Positions 31,182 through 38,992 are shown, numbered from the stretch's first letter. The stretch: 47,059 nt of DNA from Streptomyces europaeiscabiei (GCF_001550375.1 NZ_LRTR01000683.1:1-47059), one strand, 5' to 3'. Translations and numbers: made by a program. The notes: generated from the letters alone by a model not told the origin.

Positions 31182-32080
31182 ACCTCCGTTCGCAGCAGCC
31201 GCAGGTAGAGCGCCGAGAACAGCGAACCCACCACCAGCAGCAACAGTGCCACCGCCGTGCCGTAGCCGATCATGCTTTTCTGGAACGCCTCCTCGTACAT
31301 GAACAGGGGGAGGGTCTGGCTTTTTCCCCCGGGGCCGCCGCGCGTCATCACCCAGATCAGACCGAAGACGGACAGCGTCTGGAGGGTGATGAGCATCAGA
31401 TTCGTGCCGATCGAGCGGCGGATCATCGGGAGCGTGATGTGCCACATACGGCGCCAGCCGCCCGCGCCGTCCACCTCCGCCGCTTCCGTGATCTCCTTCG
31501 GGATTTCGTTCAGGGCCGCTGAATAGACCAGCATCGAGAAGGCCGTGCCTCGCCAGACGTTCGCGAAGGACACCGCGAGGATCGGGAGCGTGTACAGCCA
31601 GTTCTGGGTGGGGAGATGGAGCCAGTCCAGGACGGCGTTCATGGTGCCTTCGCGGCGGAAGAAGGCGTAGAGGAGGAAGCCCGCCACCACCTCCGGGAGC
31701 ACCCACGCCGTGACGACGATTCCACCGACCAGCGTGCGGACCGGTTTCGAGGCGCGTTGCATCAGGGCGGCCAGAGCCAGACCCAGCGTGTTCTGGCCGA
31801 GCAGGGCCGAGACGAACGTGAAGACCAGGGTCAGCCAGACCGCGTTGAGGAAGGCCTCGTCCCCGAATGCCGTGCGGAAGTTCTCGAAGCCGATGAAGGA
31901 GTCCTCGGCCTGGCCGGTGAGCTGGAGGTCGGTGAAGGCGATGTAGGCGCAGTAGGCGATGGGGCCGGCGAGGAAGAGGAGCAGCAGGACGGTGGCGGGG
32001 GTGAGGGGGAGGACCCGGGTCGCGGTGCGGAGTGCGGGGTGGGGCGGCGGGCCGGACGTCAGCCCTGTCGGCCTCTTCAT
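31178..32080 (-). CDS. Sugar ABC transporter permease (MalF-type)
   Basis: 300-residue permease with six helices (first about 24-50, starting LTPATVLLLLFLAGPIAYCAYIAF) and the EAA loop EIPKEITEAAEVDGAGGWRRMWHITLPMIRR, which includes the EAA-x3-G spacing. It pairs with the MalG-type permease, which overlaps it by 4 nt, and follows the solute-binding protein after 10 nt. Together they form the membrane channel of a carbohydrate importer. The window shows no dedicated ATPase. Confidence 0.95.
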   Translation of the reverse strand: MKRPTGLTSGPPPHPALRTATRVLPLTPATVLLLLFLAGPIAYCAYIAFTDLQLTGQAEDSFIGFENFRTAFGDEAFLNAVWLTLVFTFVSALLGQNTLGLALAALMQRASKPVRTLVGGIVVTAWVLPEVVAGFLLYAFFRREGTMNAVLDWLHLPTQNWLYTLPILAVSFANVWRGTAFSMLVYSAALNEIPKEITEAAEVDGAGGWRRMWHITLPMIRRSIGTNLMLITLQTLSVFGLIWVMTRGGPGGKSQTLPLFMYEEAFQKSMIGYGTAVALLLLVVGSLFSALYLRLLRTEV

Positions 32081-32090
32081 GCGCGCGGGC

Positions 32091-33503
32091 TCATTCTTCC
32101 GTCACCTGGTTGTCCGTGGCCCTCTTCAACTCCTCGTCGTAGTTCTTCGCCGCCTCGGACACCGAGGCGTCCTGCGTCGTCACGGATTCCATCGCCTCCT
32201 GGATGGCCGTGGAGACCTTGGGATACGCCGGGTACGCGGGGCGGTAGTGCGTGCTCGACACCAGGTCGGTGAAGAACTTGATGCCGGGCTGGGCCTTTGC
32301 GTAGGCGGGGTCGGACGCCACGTCCTTGCGGACGGCGATTCCGGAGTTGGCGATGTACCACTTCCGGGCGTTCGCCTTCGACTGCATCGTCTCGATGAAC
32401 TCGAAGGCGAGGTCGGGGTTCTTGGCCTTGTCGGGGATGGCCCAGGTCCAGCCGCCGGACATGCTCACCTTGCCGGGGGACTGGCCGTTCTGGGTGGGCA
32501 TGTGGGCGAGGCCGAGTTTCTCCGACCACTGAGGCCATGCGTGGCCGCTGCCGGGCAGCCAGTCCTGGGGGAGCCAGGAGCCGTCGAGGTTGATGCCGAG
32601 TTTTCCTTCGGGGAGGAGTTCACCGCGGACCCGGGTCGAGATGTTGGGGTCGAGGGCGTCGGAGACCTCCGGGCCGAGTTTCTCCTTGTAGACCGTTTCC
32701 ACGAAGGCGAGGGCGTCCTTGAAGCCCTGCGTGCCGGCTTTCCACTTCTTCGACTTCTCGTCGTACAGGGGGTCGCTCGCCCCGGCGGCCGTGGCGTCCT
32801 GTGTGCCGTAGAGGAGCATCTCGAAGCCCTGCATGGTGGCGGCCTCGCCCGCAGGTTTGCCCGTGTAGACGTTCAGAGGGATGACGTCGGGGACTTTGTC
32901 CTTGATCGTGCGGGCCGCGGAGAGGACGTCGGCCCAGTTCTTCGGCTGCCAGTCGGCGGGCAGGCCCGCCTTCGCGAATATCGCCTTGTCGAACCACAGC
33001 CCCCGGGTGTCGGTGCCGTCCGGAATGCCGTACGTCTTTCCGTCCTCGGCCTTCGCCGCCGTCCTGGCCGTGTCGATGAACTGGTCCCAGTCCTTCCAGT
33101 CGGCCAGGTAGTCGTCGAGGGGTTTCAGATAACCGCTCGTGATGTCCGAGTTGATGAGGAAGGTGTCCTCGTAGACCAGGTCCGGCGCCGTCTTCGGGGA
33201 GCGGAGCATTTGCTGGACCTTGGTGTAGTACTCCGAGTCCGGGGCCTTGATCGGGACGAGTTTCACCTTCTTGCCCGGATTCGCCTTCTCGAACTGCTTC
33301 TTGACGTCGGCGAGGAAGGTGTCCATCACACGGACCTGGTTGTCCGTGGACTGTTTGTAGGAGACCTCCACCGTGTCCGGGTCACGGCCGGAGCCGTCGC
33401 CGCAGGCGGTGAGCGCACCGGGGGCGGTGACCGCCAGGGCTGCGGTGAGGAGGAGACGGAGTCGGGATCGGCGGGGGCGAGGTGCGGTGGGGCGCACGGG
33501 CAC
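32091..33503 (-). CDS. Sugar ABC transporter solute-binding lipoprotein
   Basis: 470-residue extracellular binding protein (SBP family 1). A signal peptide with Arg-rich start and LLLTAALAVTAPGALTAC ends in the lipobox LTAC, so the mature protein is anchored by lipidated Cys. Typical features are VSYKQSTDNQVRVMDTFLADVKKQFEKANPG, a central Trp-rich region (GLWFDKAIFAKAGLPADWQPKNWADVLSAA) and NLDGSWLPQDW. The GTG at 33503 lies 2 nt from GGAGG; the GTG at 33497 has better spacing and may be the true start. It is the first gene of the importer operon. A TGGTCTAG element lies 62 bp upstream. The ligand is likely an oligosaccharide but is not determinable. Confidence 0.94.
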   Translation of the reverse strand: MPVRPTAPRPRRSRLRLLLTAALAVTAPGALTACGDGSGRDPDTVEVSYKQSTDNQVRVMDTFLADVKKQFEKANPGKKVKLVPIKAPDSEYYTKVQQMLRSPKTAPDLVYEDTFLINSDITSGYLKPLDDYLADWKDWDQFIDTARTAAKAEDGKTYGIPDGTDTRGLWFDKAIFAKAGLPADWQPKNWADVLSAARTIKDKVPDVIPLNVYTGKPAGEAATMQGFEMLLYGTQDATAAGASDPLYDEKSKKWKAGTQGFKDALAFVETVYKEKLGPEVSDALDPNISTRVRGELLPEGKLGINLDGSWLPQDWLPGSGHAWPQWSEKLGLAHMPTQNGQSPGKVSMSGGWTWAIPDKAKNPDLAFEFIETMQSKANARKWYIANSGIAVRKDVASDPAYAKAQPGIKFFTDLVSSTHYRPAYPAYPKVSTAIQEAMESVTTQDASVSEAAKNYDEELKRATDNQVTEE

Positions 33504-33560
33504 GACCTCCTGCTGGCTACGTCGTTGTGGCCTGGGTGGGTGCCCGGTGACGGTACGAGG

Positions 33561-33580
33561 AGTGGTCTAGTCAGGTCAAT
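33561..33580. promoter_or_regulatory. GntR/DasR-like element upstream of sugar importer
   Basis: AGTGGTCTAG is followed by TCAGGTCAAT. The left half matches the DasR-type half-site (AGTGGTCTAG) and the right half is degenerate. The position upstream of a sugar ABC operon fits GntR-family sugar-responsive control. It is a candidate only. Confidence 0.35.
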
Positions 33581-33734
33581 GCGTCTGCACCGAACACCGG
33601 TGCGTGGGCGCCTCGCCCTGGCAGAGGGCGCGTATCGAGGTCCGGGAGATCTGCCGCCGGTGTCTGTCGTGCTCGTGGGTCGCGGCTCACACAGTCCGCC
33701 GGTGCCGAGAAGGTTTTCGACTGGGAAGTAGCAC

Positions 33735-33941
33735 ATGGTTCCGGCGTCCGGCGGCGCTCCCGCAAGACCATTCAGCGCGGGATCGCCTGCTCGCCTTCCG
33801 CGTCGTTCCGCTCGCCGGGCCGCTTGTGCGCTGGGTGAGCGGGACGATCGGTTCCGGACTCGTCGTGCTCTCCGTCGCCGAGGTCCTCAAGGCAGCGGGC
33901 TCGGCGTCCTGGTCGTCCTCCAGGCCAAGCCGTTCGGCTGA
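33735..33941 (+). pseudogene. Possible frameshifted gene remnant
   Basis: An ATG at 33735 with GGGAAG 7 nt upstream opens 68 codons ending at TGA 33939-33941, in a frame rich in Arg. In the neighbouring frame, about 33771-33900, the text is more protein-like (RLLAFRVVPLAGP and GTIGSGLVVLSVAEVLKAAG) with strong GC at third positions, and it would continue into the first frame as LGVLVVLQAKPFG. This pattern suggests a small membrane protein gene broken by a frameshift, or chance. I do not recognise it. Confidence 0.25.
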
Positions 33942-33972
33942 TACGCCAAGCCCTCGACCTGAAGGCGGCCAA

Positions 33973-34656
33973 CTATCCCTTCACCCACCGGTACTGCAGC
34001 TCCGGCCGCCCCACCTGCCCGTACTGCGGACTCCGCGCCGCCCGCCCGGCATCCACCAGGTGCTCCAGATACCGCCGCGCCGTGATCCGCGAGATGCCGA
34101 CCGCCTCCGCGACCCCGGCGGCCGTCAGGCCCTCGCCCGCGTCGCGCAGGGTCACCGTCACCCGCTCCAGCGTCGGCGCGCTCAGCCCTTTCGGCAGGGC
34201 CGCCGGGCCCGGTGCCCGCAGGGTCGCCAGCGCCCGGTCCACCTCGTCCTGGCCGCTGGCCTCGCCGGCCGCCGCGTGGAACTCGGCGTACCGGATCAGA
34301 CGATCCCGAAGCGTTGCGAAGGTGAAGGGTTTCAGTACGTACTGCACCACCCCCAGCGACACGCCCTCCCGCACCACCGTCAGGTCCCGTGCCGACGTCA
34401 CCGCTATCACGTCCGCGTGGTGGCCCGCCGCGCGGAGGGAGCGGGCCAGCTGCAGGCCGTGCACGTCCGGCAGATGCAGGTCCAGCAACAGCAGGTCCAC
34501 CGGCATGCGGTCCAGCGCACGCCGAGCCTCCGCGCCCGTGTGGGCCTTGCCCACGGCCGTGAACCCGGGGACGCGGCCGACGTACATCATGTGCGCGTCG
34601 GCGGCCACGGGGTCGTCCTCGACGACCAGGACTCTGATGGGATCGGCACCGGTCAT
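33973..34656 (-). CDS. CitB/DcuR-type response regulator
   Basis: 227-residue response regulator. The receiver (about 5-125) has acidic residues E13-D15 in VVEDDP, phospho-acceptor D59 in LLLLDLHLPDVHGLQ, and the conserved Lys in VLKPFTF. The C-terminal domain (about 160-225) carries an HTH, LTAAGVAEAVGISRITARRYLEHLVDAG, as in CitB/DcuR regulators of C4-dicarboxylate and citrate use. The ATG overlaps the kinase stop by 4 nt. The divergent neighbour of the kinase is a DctA-type symporter, the probable target. The hairpin array at 36470-36798 is a candidate binding region. Confidence 0.93.
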   Translation of the reverse strand: MTGADPIRVLVVEDDPVAADAHMMYVGRVPGFTAVGKAHTGAEARRALDRMPVDLLLLDLHLPDVHGLQLARSLRAAGHHADVIAVTSARDLTVVREGVSLGVVQYVLKPFTFATLRDRLIRYAEFHAAAGEASGQDEVDRALATLRAPGPAALPKGLSAPTLERVTVTLRDAGEGLTAAGVAEAVGISRITARRYLEHLVDAGRAARSPQYGQVGRPELQYRWVKG

Positions 34657-36356
34657 ACGTCGTCGCCTCCAGCCACAGTGGCCCGAGGGGCCTGGACAGC
34701 CTGCACCGTCTTGCTGGCACCGCTCGTGCGCAGTGGCAGCCGCACCTCGAACTCGGCCCCGCCTCCGGCCGCCTCCGACACGGTCAGCGTTCCCTCGTGC
34801 CGGCGCGCGGTCTGCCGTACGAGTGCCAGGCCCAGCCCCCGACCCCCGGGCCCCGCCGGTTTCGTCGAGAAGCCGCGTTCGAAGACGGCCTCCGCGTGGG
34901 CCGGATCCACACCGCTGCCCGTGTCCGACACCCTCAGCACCAGCACGGAGTCGTCCGCCGGTACGTCCGCGTCCTCCAGTGCGTCCGCCTCGTCCGTGTA
35001 CGCCGTCACCGTGACCCTCGCCCCCACCGAACCCTGCGCCGCGTCCACCGCGTTGTCGATCAGGTTGCCCAGAACCGTGACCAGGTCACGTGCGGGGAGG
35101 GACTCCGGGAGCAGGCCGTCGTCGATGCGGCTGTCCTCGGACACCACCAGCTCGACGCCCCGTTCGTTCGCCTGGGCGGCCTTGCCCAGCAGCAGAGCCG
35201 CGAGCACCGGTTCGCTCACGGCCGCCACGACCTTGTCCGTCAGGGCCTGCGCCAGCTCCAGTTCCGCCGTCGCGAAGTCGATCGCCTCGTCCGAGCGGCC
35301 CAGCTCGATGAGCGAGACGACCGTGTGGAGACGGTTCGCGGCCTCGTGCGCCTGGGAGCGCAGCGCCTGTGTGAAGCCGCGTTCGGAATTCAGCTCGCCC
35401 GTGAGGGACTGGAGTTCCGTCACGTCCCGCAGCGTGACCACCGTGCCGCGGCGCTGGCCGCCCGACACCAGGGAGGTGTTCACGACGAGCACCCGCTCGG
35501 CGGTGAGGAGCACGTCGTCGACCCTCGGCTCGGACGACAGCAGCGCCCCGGTCAGCGGCGCCGGCAGGCCCAGGTCCGCCACCGAGCGGCCGACCACGTC
35601 CTGCGTCACCCCCAGCAGCTCCCGCGCCCCGTCGTTGATGAGCGCCACCCGGTACTGCCCGTCGAGCATCAGCAGGCCCTCGCGTACGGCGTGCAGGGCG
35701 GCCTGGTGGTAGTCGTGCATGTTGCTCAGCTCGGCGGCGTTCATGTTGTGCGTGTGGCGGCGGAGGCGGGCGTTGACGATGTAGGTGCCCATGCCGCCGA
35801 GGGCCAGGGCGCCGGAGGCCACGCCGACGAGGGCCGTGAGCTGCTCCTGGACGCGGTCGCTGATCGCCTGGACCCTGATCCCGGCGCTGACCAGGCCGAT
35901 GACCTCGCCGTTCTCCATGATCGGGGTGACCGCGCGGACCGACGGACCGAGCGTGCCCGTGTAGGTCTCGGTGATCGAGCCGCCCTGCTGCGCCTTCTCT
36001 ATGTGGCCGAGGAAGTGCTCGCCGATCCGGTCGGGGTCCGGGTGCGTCCAGCGGATGCCGTCGGGGGTCATGATCGTCACGAAGTCGACGCCGGCGTGCT
36101 GTTGAACCTCGGTGGCGTAGGGCTGGAGCCGCTCGGTGGGGTCGGCGGTGTGGATCGCCGCACGGACCGACGGGGAGTCGGCGACGGTGGCCGCCACGGC
36201 CAGGGCCTGGCGGGTTCCCGCCTCCTCCGCCTGGGAGCGGTCGCTGACGTAGGTGAACAGCGCGTATCCGGCCAGGACGGCCGCGATCAGCACCGCCTGT
36301 ACGGCGAAGAGCTGGCCTGCCAGGCTGCGGGGACGGAGACGGTGCGGGACGCGCAT
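34653..36356 (-). CDS. CitA/DcuS-type sensor histidine kinase
   Basis: 567-residue membrane kinase. Two helices (about 15-37 and 175-197) enclose a periplasmic-type PAS (PDC) sensor domain with VDFVTIMTPDGIRWTHPDPDRIGE and GSITETYTGTLGPSVRAVTPI, as in CitA/DcuS which bind citrate or C4-dicarboxylates. A cytosolic PAS follows (about 220-325), then the phosphoacceptor His in QAHEAANRLHTVVSLIELG, and an ATPase domain with NLIDNAVDAAQG, DTGSGVD and GGRGLGLALV. It is the first gene of the kinase-regulator operon and is divergent from dctA. The likely signal is external dicarboxylate. Confidence 0.94.
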   Translation of the reverse strand: MRVPHRLRPRSLAGQLFAVQAVLIAAVLAGYALFTYVSDRSQAEEAGTRQALAVAATVADSPSVRAAIHTADPTERLQPYATEVQQHAGVDFVTIMTPDGIRWTHPDPDRIGEHFLGHIEKAQQGGSITETYTGTLGPSVRAVTPIMENGEVIGLVSAGIRVQAISDRVQEQLTALVGVASGALALGGMGTYIVNARLRRHTHNMNAAELSNMHDYHQAALHAVREGLLMLDGQYRVALINDGARELLGVTQDVVGRSVADLGLPAPLTGALLSSEPRVDDVLLTAERVLVVNTSLVSGGQRRGTVVTLRDVTELQSLTGELNSERGFTQALRSQAHEAANRLHTVVSLIELGRSDEAIDFATAELELAQALTDKVVAAVSEPVLAALLLGKAAQANERGVELVVSEDSRIDDGLLPESLPARDLVTVLGNLIDNAVDAAQGSVGARVTVTAYTDEADALEDADVPADDSVLVLRVSDTGSGVDPAHAEAVFERGFSTKPAGPGGRGLGLALVRQTARRHEGTLTVSEAAGGGAEFEVRLPLRTSGASKTVQAVQAPRATVAGGDDV

Positions 36357-36869
36357 GCCAACAGTCTGCCTCCACGGGTTGGCGTGAACTAAATGAACGG
36401 AAGGGTGACCGCCCTCACAGGGCGGGGGATAGTCAGCCCATCGACCCGTCCAGCGCACGGACAGCGACAGGGAGTACGACTCCCGCACCGGGACCACATA
36501 CCCGAGCCGCCGGGAGCCCGTCTCCCACCCCCGGGAGGCACCTCTCCCACCACCGGGAGCCTGTCTCCCCGCACCGGGAGCCCCCAAGCTCCCACCGCCG
36601 GAAGCCCCCAGGCCTCCGGCCCGGAAGCCCGCCGGCTTCCACCGCCGGGAGCCCCGGCTCCCACACCCCCCGGGAGCCCCGCTCCCACCGCCGGAAGTCC
36701 CCCAGCTACCGGCTCCGGGAGCCCGCCGGCTCCCGACCCCGGGAGCCGGTCTCCCACCCCGGGAACCCGCCGGTTCCCACCCTGGGAGACCGTCTCCCGA
36801 ATTCCCCCGGTCGTGAGCCGCACGCCGGAGACGAACGAGCCGACGATGTCGTCGACGAGGAGGGCCGCC
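36357..36869. other. 513-bp divergent region upstream of dctA
   Basis: This gap holds the kinase promoter region (36357-36469), a tandem array of short hairpins (36470-36798) and 70 bp before the dctA start that include the ribosome-binding site. Open frames run through the array but are composed of Pro, Arg, Ser and Gly and have no homologue I recognise. Confidence 0.7.
36470..36798. repeat. Tandem array of about 15 short hairpins
   Basis: About 15 units start at 36470, 36489, 36512, 36533, 36555, 36576, 36600, 36623, 36647, 36672, 36694, 36717, 36741, 36761 and 36784, a period of 19-25 bp (mean about 22-23). Each is a short inverted repeat, usually GGGAGCC with GGCTCCC, around 1-6 nt. Stems vary in a paired way: GGGAGT/ACTCCC, GGAAGCC/GGCTTCC, GGGAACC/GGTTCCC and GGGAGAC/GTCTCCC. 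Units at 36489, 36600 and 36694 are degenerate. The array lies in the divergent region between the CitA-type kinase and dctA. It is not a CRISPR array because there are no long unique spacers. Confidence 0.85.
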
Positions 36870-38249
36870 GTGGCCAGCAGCACTCATACGGCACCTAGCG
36901 CACCCGCCAAGCGGGACCGCACCCACTACCTGTACATCGCCGTGATCGTGGCCGTGGCCCTCGGCATCGCCGTGGGCCTCATCGCCCCCGACTTCGCCGT
37001 CGAGCTGAAGCCCATCGGCACCGGCTTCGTGAACCTGATCAAGATGATGATCTCGCCGATCATCTTCTGCACGATCGTGCTGGGCATCGGCTCCGTACGG
37101 AAGGCCGCGAAGGTCGGCGCCGTAGGCGGTATCGCCCTCGCCTACTTCACGGTGATGTCGCTGGTCGCCCTCGGCATCGGCCTCGTCGTCGGCAACATCG
37201 TCGAGCCGGGCACCGGCCTCGCCGTCACCGACGCGATCAAGGAGACCGGTCAGGCGCAGGTGTCGGCGGAGGCCAAGGACACCACCGAGTTCCTGCTGGG
37301 CATCATCCCGACGACGATCGTCTCCGCCTTCACCGGTGGCGAGGTCCTCCAGACGCTGCTCGTCGCCCTGTTCGCCGGCTTCGCGCTGCAGGCCATGGGT
37401 GACTCCGGCCAGCCGATCCTCCGTGGTGTCGAGCACATCCAGCGCCTCGTCTTCCGCATCCTCGCGATGGTGATGTGGGCCGCCCCGATCGGTGCCTTCG
37501 GTGCCATCGCGGCCGTGACCGGTTCCGCGGGCATCGACGCCCTCAAGAGCCTCGCCGTGCTGATGCTCGGCTTCTACATCACCTGCTTCCTCTTCGTCTT
37601 CATCGTGCTCGGCGCGCTGCTGCGGATCGTCGCGGGCATGAACATCCTCACGCTCTTCAAGTACCTGGGCCGTGAGTTCCTGCTGATCCTGTCCACCTCC
37701 TCCTCCGAGTCGGCGCTTCCGCGCCTCATCGCGAAGATGGAGCACCTGGGTGTCAGCAAGCCCGTCGTCGGTATCACCGTCCCGACCGGCTACTCCTTCA
37801 ACCTCGACGGCACCATGATCTACATGACCATGGCGTCCCTGTTCATCGCCGACGCCATGGGTACGCCGATGTCGGTCGGCGAGCAGATCCCGCTGCTGCT
37901 CTTCCTGCTGGTGGCCTCCAAGGGCGCGGCGGGTGTCACCGGTGCCGGCCTCGCGACCCTCGCGGGTGGTCTGCAGTCCCACAAGCCGGCCCTGGTGGAC
38001 GGTATCGGCCTCATCGTCGGCATCGACCGCTTCATGAGCGAGGCCCGCGCCCTCACCAACTTCGCGGGCAACGCGGTCGCCACGGTCCTCATCGGTACCT
38101 GGACCAAGGAGATCGACAAGGAGCGCGTGAGCGAGGTTCTCGCCGGGCAGCTGCCGTTCGACGAGAAGACGCTGCTGGACGACGGGCACGGGTCCGCGGC
38201 GGCGCCCGCGGCTGAGCCTGACGGTGAGAAGGAACTCGCCAAGGCGTAG
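36870..38249 (+). CDS. dctA: DctA-type dicarboxylate/cation symporter
   Basis: 459-residue transporter of the dicarboxylate/amino acid:cation symporter family (DAACS). The GTG at 36870 has GAGGAGGG at 6 nt; an ATG at 36846 is less likely. The first helix follows KRDRTHYLYIAVIVAVALGI. Hallmarks are the Ser-rich hairpin STSSSESALPRLI, the TM7 motif GYSFNLDGTMIYMTMASLFIA, and the second hairpin SKGAAGVTGAGLATLAG, followed by IVGIDRFMSEARALTNFAGNAVATV. It should import C4-dicarboxylates with protons or sodium. It is divergent from a CitA/CitB-type system and probably controlled by it. Two strong hairpin terminators follow. Confidence 0.94.
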   Translation: MASSTHTAPSAPAKRDRTHYLYIAVIVAVALGIAVGLIAPDFAVELKPIGTGFVNLIKMMISPIIFCTIVLGIGSVRKAAKVGAVGGIALAYFTVMSLVALGIGLVVGNIVEPGTGLAVTDAIKETGQAQVSAEAKDTTEFLLGIIPTTIVSAFTGGEVLQTLLVALFAGFALQAMGDSGQPILRGVEHIQRLVFRILAMVMWAAPIGAFGAIAAVTGSAGIDALKSLAVLMLGFYITCFLFVFIVLGALLRIVAGMNILTLFKYLGREFLLILSTSSSESALPRLIAKMEHLGVSKPVVGITVPTGYSFNLDGTMIYMTMASLFIADAMGTPMSVGEQIPLLLFLLVASKGAAGVTGAGLATLAGGLQSHKPALVDGIGLIVGIDRFMSEARALTNFAGNAVATVLIGTWTKEIDKERVSEVLAGQLPFDEKTLLDDGHGSAAAPAAEPDGEKELAKA

Positions 38250-38280
38250 GTCGGCCTGTAGCTGCCGGTCGAGTCAGGCT

Positions 38281-38330
38281 GGTCGCGCAGTTCCCCCGCC
38301 CCTCAGCGGGCACGGGCCGGCTCCCACCGA
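38281..38330 (+). repeat. Dispersed 3'-end repeat, copy D (partial)
   Basis: GGTCGCGCAGTTCCCCCGCC at 38281-38300 (one extra C against other copies) and then CCTCAGCGGG follow the dctA gene. It is a short partial copy of the family at 4047, 10060, 17100 and 43700. Confidence 0.6.
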
Positions 38331-38346
38331 GAAGGCCCCCAAGAAC

Positions 38347-38388
38347 GCCGTACGGCCGGGTCCTCCCCCGTAGACCCGGCCGTACGGC
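38347..38388 (+). terminator. First of two tandem terminator hairpins after dctA
   Basis: GCCGTACGGCCGGGTC (38347-38362) pairs perfectly with GACCCGGCCGTACGGC (38373-38388) around CTCCCCCGTA. A second hairpin with a nearly identical loop follows 39 bp later. Confidence 0.85.
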
Positions 38389-38426
38389 CACCAAGCCGAA
38401 CAACTGAACAAGCAGCTCCCAGAACA

Positions 38427-38471
38427 CCGAGCGGCCAGGTCCTCCCCCTATAGACCTGGCCGCTCGGCTTT
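38427..38471 (+). terminator. Second terminator hairpin, with T run
   Basis: CCGAGCGGCCAGGTC (38427-38441) pairs perfectly with GACCTGGCCGCTCGG (38453-38467) around CTCCCCCTATA, followed by CTTTT. This is a classical Rho-independent terminator. The loop repeats that of the first hairpin. Confidence 0.9.
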
Positions 38472-38476
38472 TGCCG

Positions 38477-38524
38477 TCTCCTCCCTCGGTCTCCTCCCTC
38501 GGTCTCCTCCCTCGGTCTCCTCGG
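38477..38524. repeat. 13-bp tandem repeat TCTCCTCCCTCGG
   Basis: Three perfect copies at 38477-38489, 38490-38502 and 38503-38515, then a truncated copy (TCTCCTCGG, 38516-38524). The array lies between the terminator and the merR operator. It is probably a replication-slippage microarray. Confidence 0.85.
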
Positions 38525-38529
38525 GCTTT

Positions 38530-38549
38530 CCTTGACGTCGGCGTCAAGG
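38530..38549. promoter_or_regulatory. MerR-type operator CCTTGACG-TCGG-CGTCAAGG
   Basis: A perfect 8-bp inverted repeat with a 4-bp centre, 14 bp before the merR ATG. MerR regulators bind such palindromes in the promoter spacer. TACGGT at 38552-38557 may be the -10 box and TTGACG (38532-38537) the -35 box. The assignment to the adjacent merR is strong by position. Confidence 0.75.
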
Positions 38550-38563
38550 AATACGGTCTTCGT

Positions 38564-38992
38564 ATGCGCATCGGCGAGCTGGCGGCACGGGCCGGGACGA
38601 CGACACGGGCGTTGCGGTACTACGAGGCGCGGGGGCTGTTGCCCGCGCGGCGGAGCCGGAACGGGTACCGGACGTACGACGAGGAGGATCTGGAGCTGCT
38701 GCGGCAGATCCGGACGCTGCAGGACTTCGGGTTCGACCTGGAGGAGACGCGGCCGTTCGTGGAGTGTCTGCGGGCGGGGCATCCGCAGGGCGACTCGTGC
38801 CCGGCGTCGCTGGCGGTGTACCGGCGGAAGCTGGACGAACTCGACGTGCTGATCGGCGAGCTGGCGGCCGTGCGGGCCTCGGTCGGCGAGCAGTTGACGC
38901 GGGCCGAGCTGGCGCGGGAGCGGCTGGCGGCCGAGGCGGAGGTTCCGGGGGGTCCGGAGCCGGGGTGTGAGCTGGGAGGCGGGGAGCTGTGA
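38564..38992 (+). CDS. MerR-family regulator
   Basis: 142-residue MerR regulator. The winged helix (about 1-70) begins MRIGELAARAGTTTRALRYYEARGLLPARRSRNGYRTY, followed by a coiled-coil dimerisation helix (about 75-125) that contains C90 in GDSCPASLAVYRRKLDELD. The ATG lies only 14 bp from the palindrome, so translation may be leaderless. A second Cys occurs near the C-terminus (EPGCELG). Two Cys residues and coupling to a thioredoxin (4-nt overlap) suggest response to redox or thiol-reactive stress, which is inference. No metal-binding Cys cluster typical of metal sensors is seen. Confidence 0.9.
   Translation: MRIGELAARAGTTTRALRYYEARGLLPARRSRNGYRTYDEEDLELLRQIRTLQDFGFDLEETRPFVECLRAGHPQGDSCPASLAVYRRKLDELDVLIGELAAVRASVGEQLTRAELARERLAAEAEVPGGPEPGCELGGGEL

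Larger units (their letters stand above)
33504..33972. other. 469-bp gap between importer and CitB-type regulator
   Basis: The first 80 bp hold the importer promoter region with the TGGTCTAG element. From about 33735 to 33950 there is a coding-like stretch discussed separately as a possible frameshifted remnant. I see no complete gene and no strong hairpin. Confidence 0.4.

Noticed and set aside
33604..35712. 702-codon plus-strand frame over the CitB/CitA genes
   Set aside because: It is antisense to both two-component genes; only its first part (about 33771-33900) is in a gap and was considered as a possible remnant.
36470..36798. CRISPR array
   Set aside because: The units are themselves the whole period; there are no 28-40 bp unique spacers, repeats are short imperfect palindromes, and no cas gene is in the window.
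36393..36869. N-terminal extension of DctA through the hairpin array
   Set aside because: It would add a Pro/Ser/Arg repeat protein before a normal DctA start that already has a strong GAGGAGGG site at GTG 36870.
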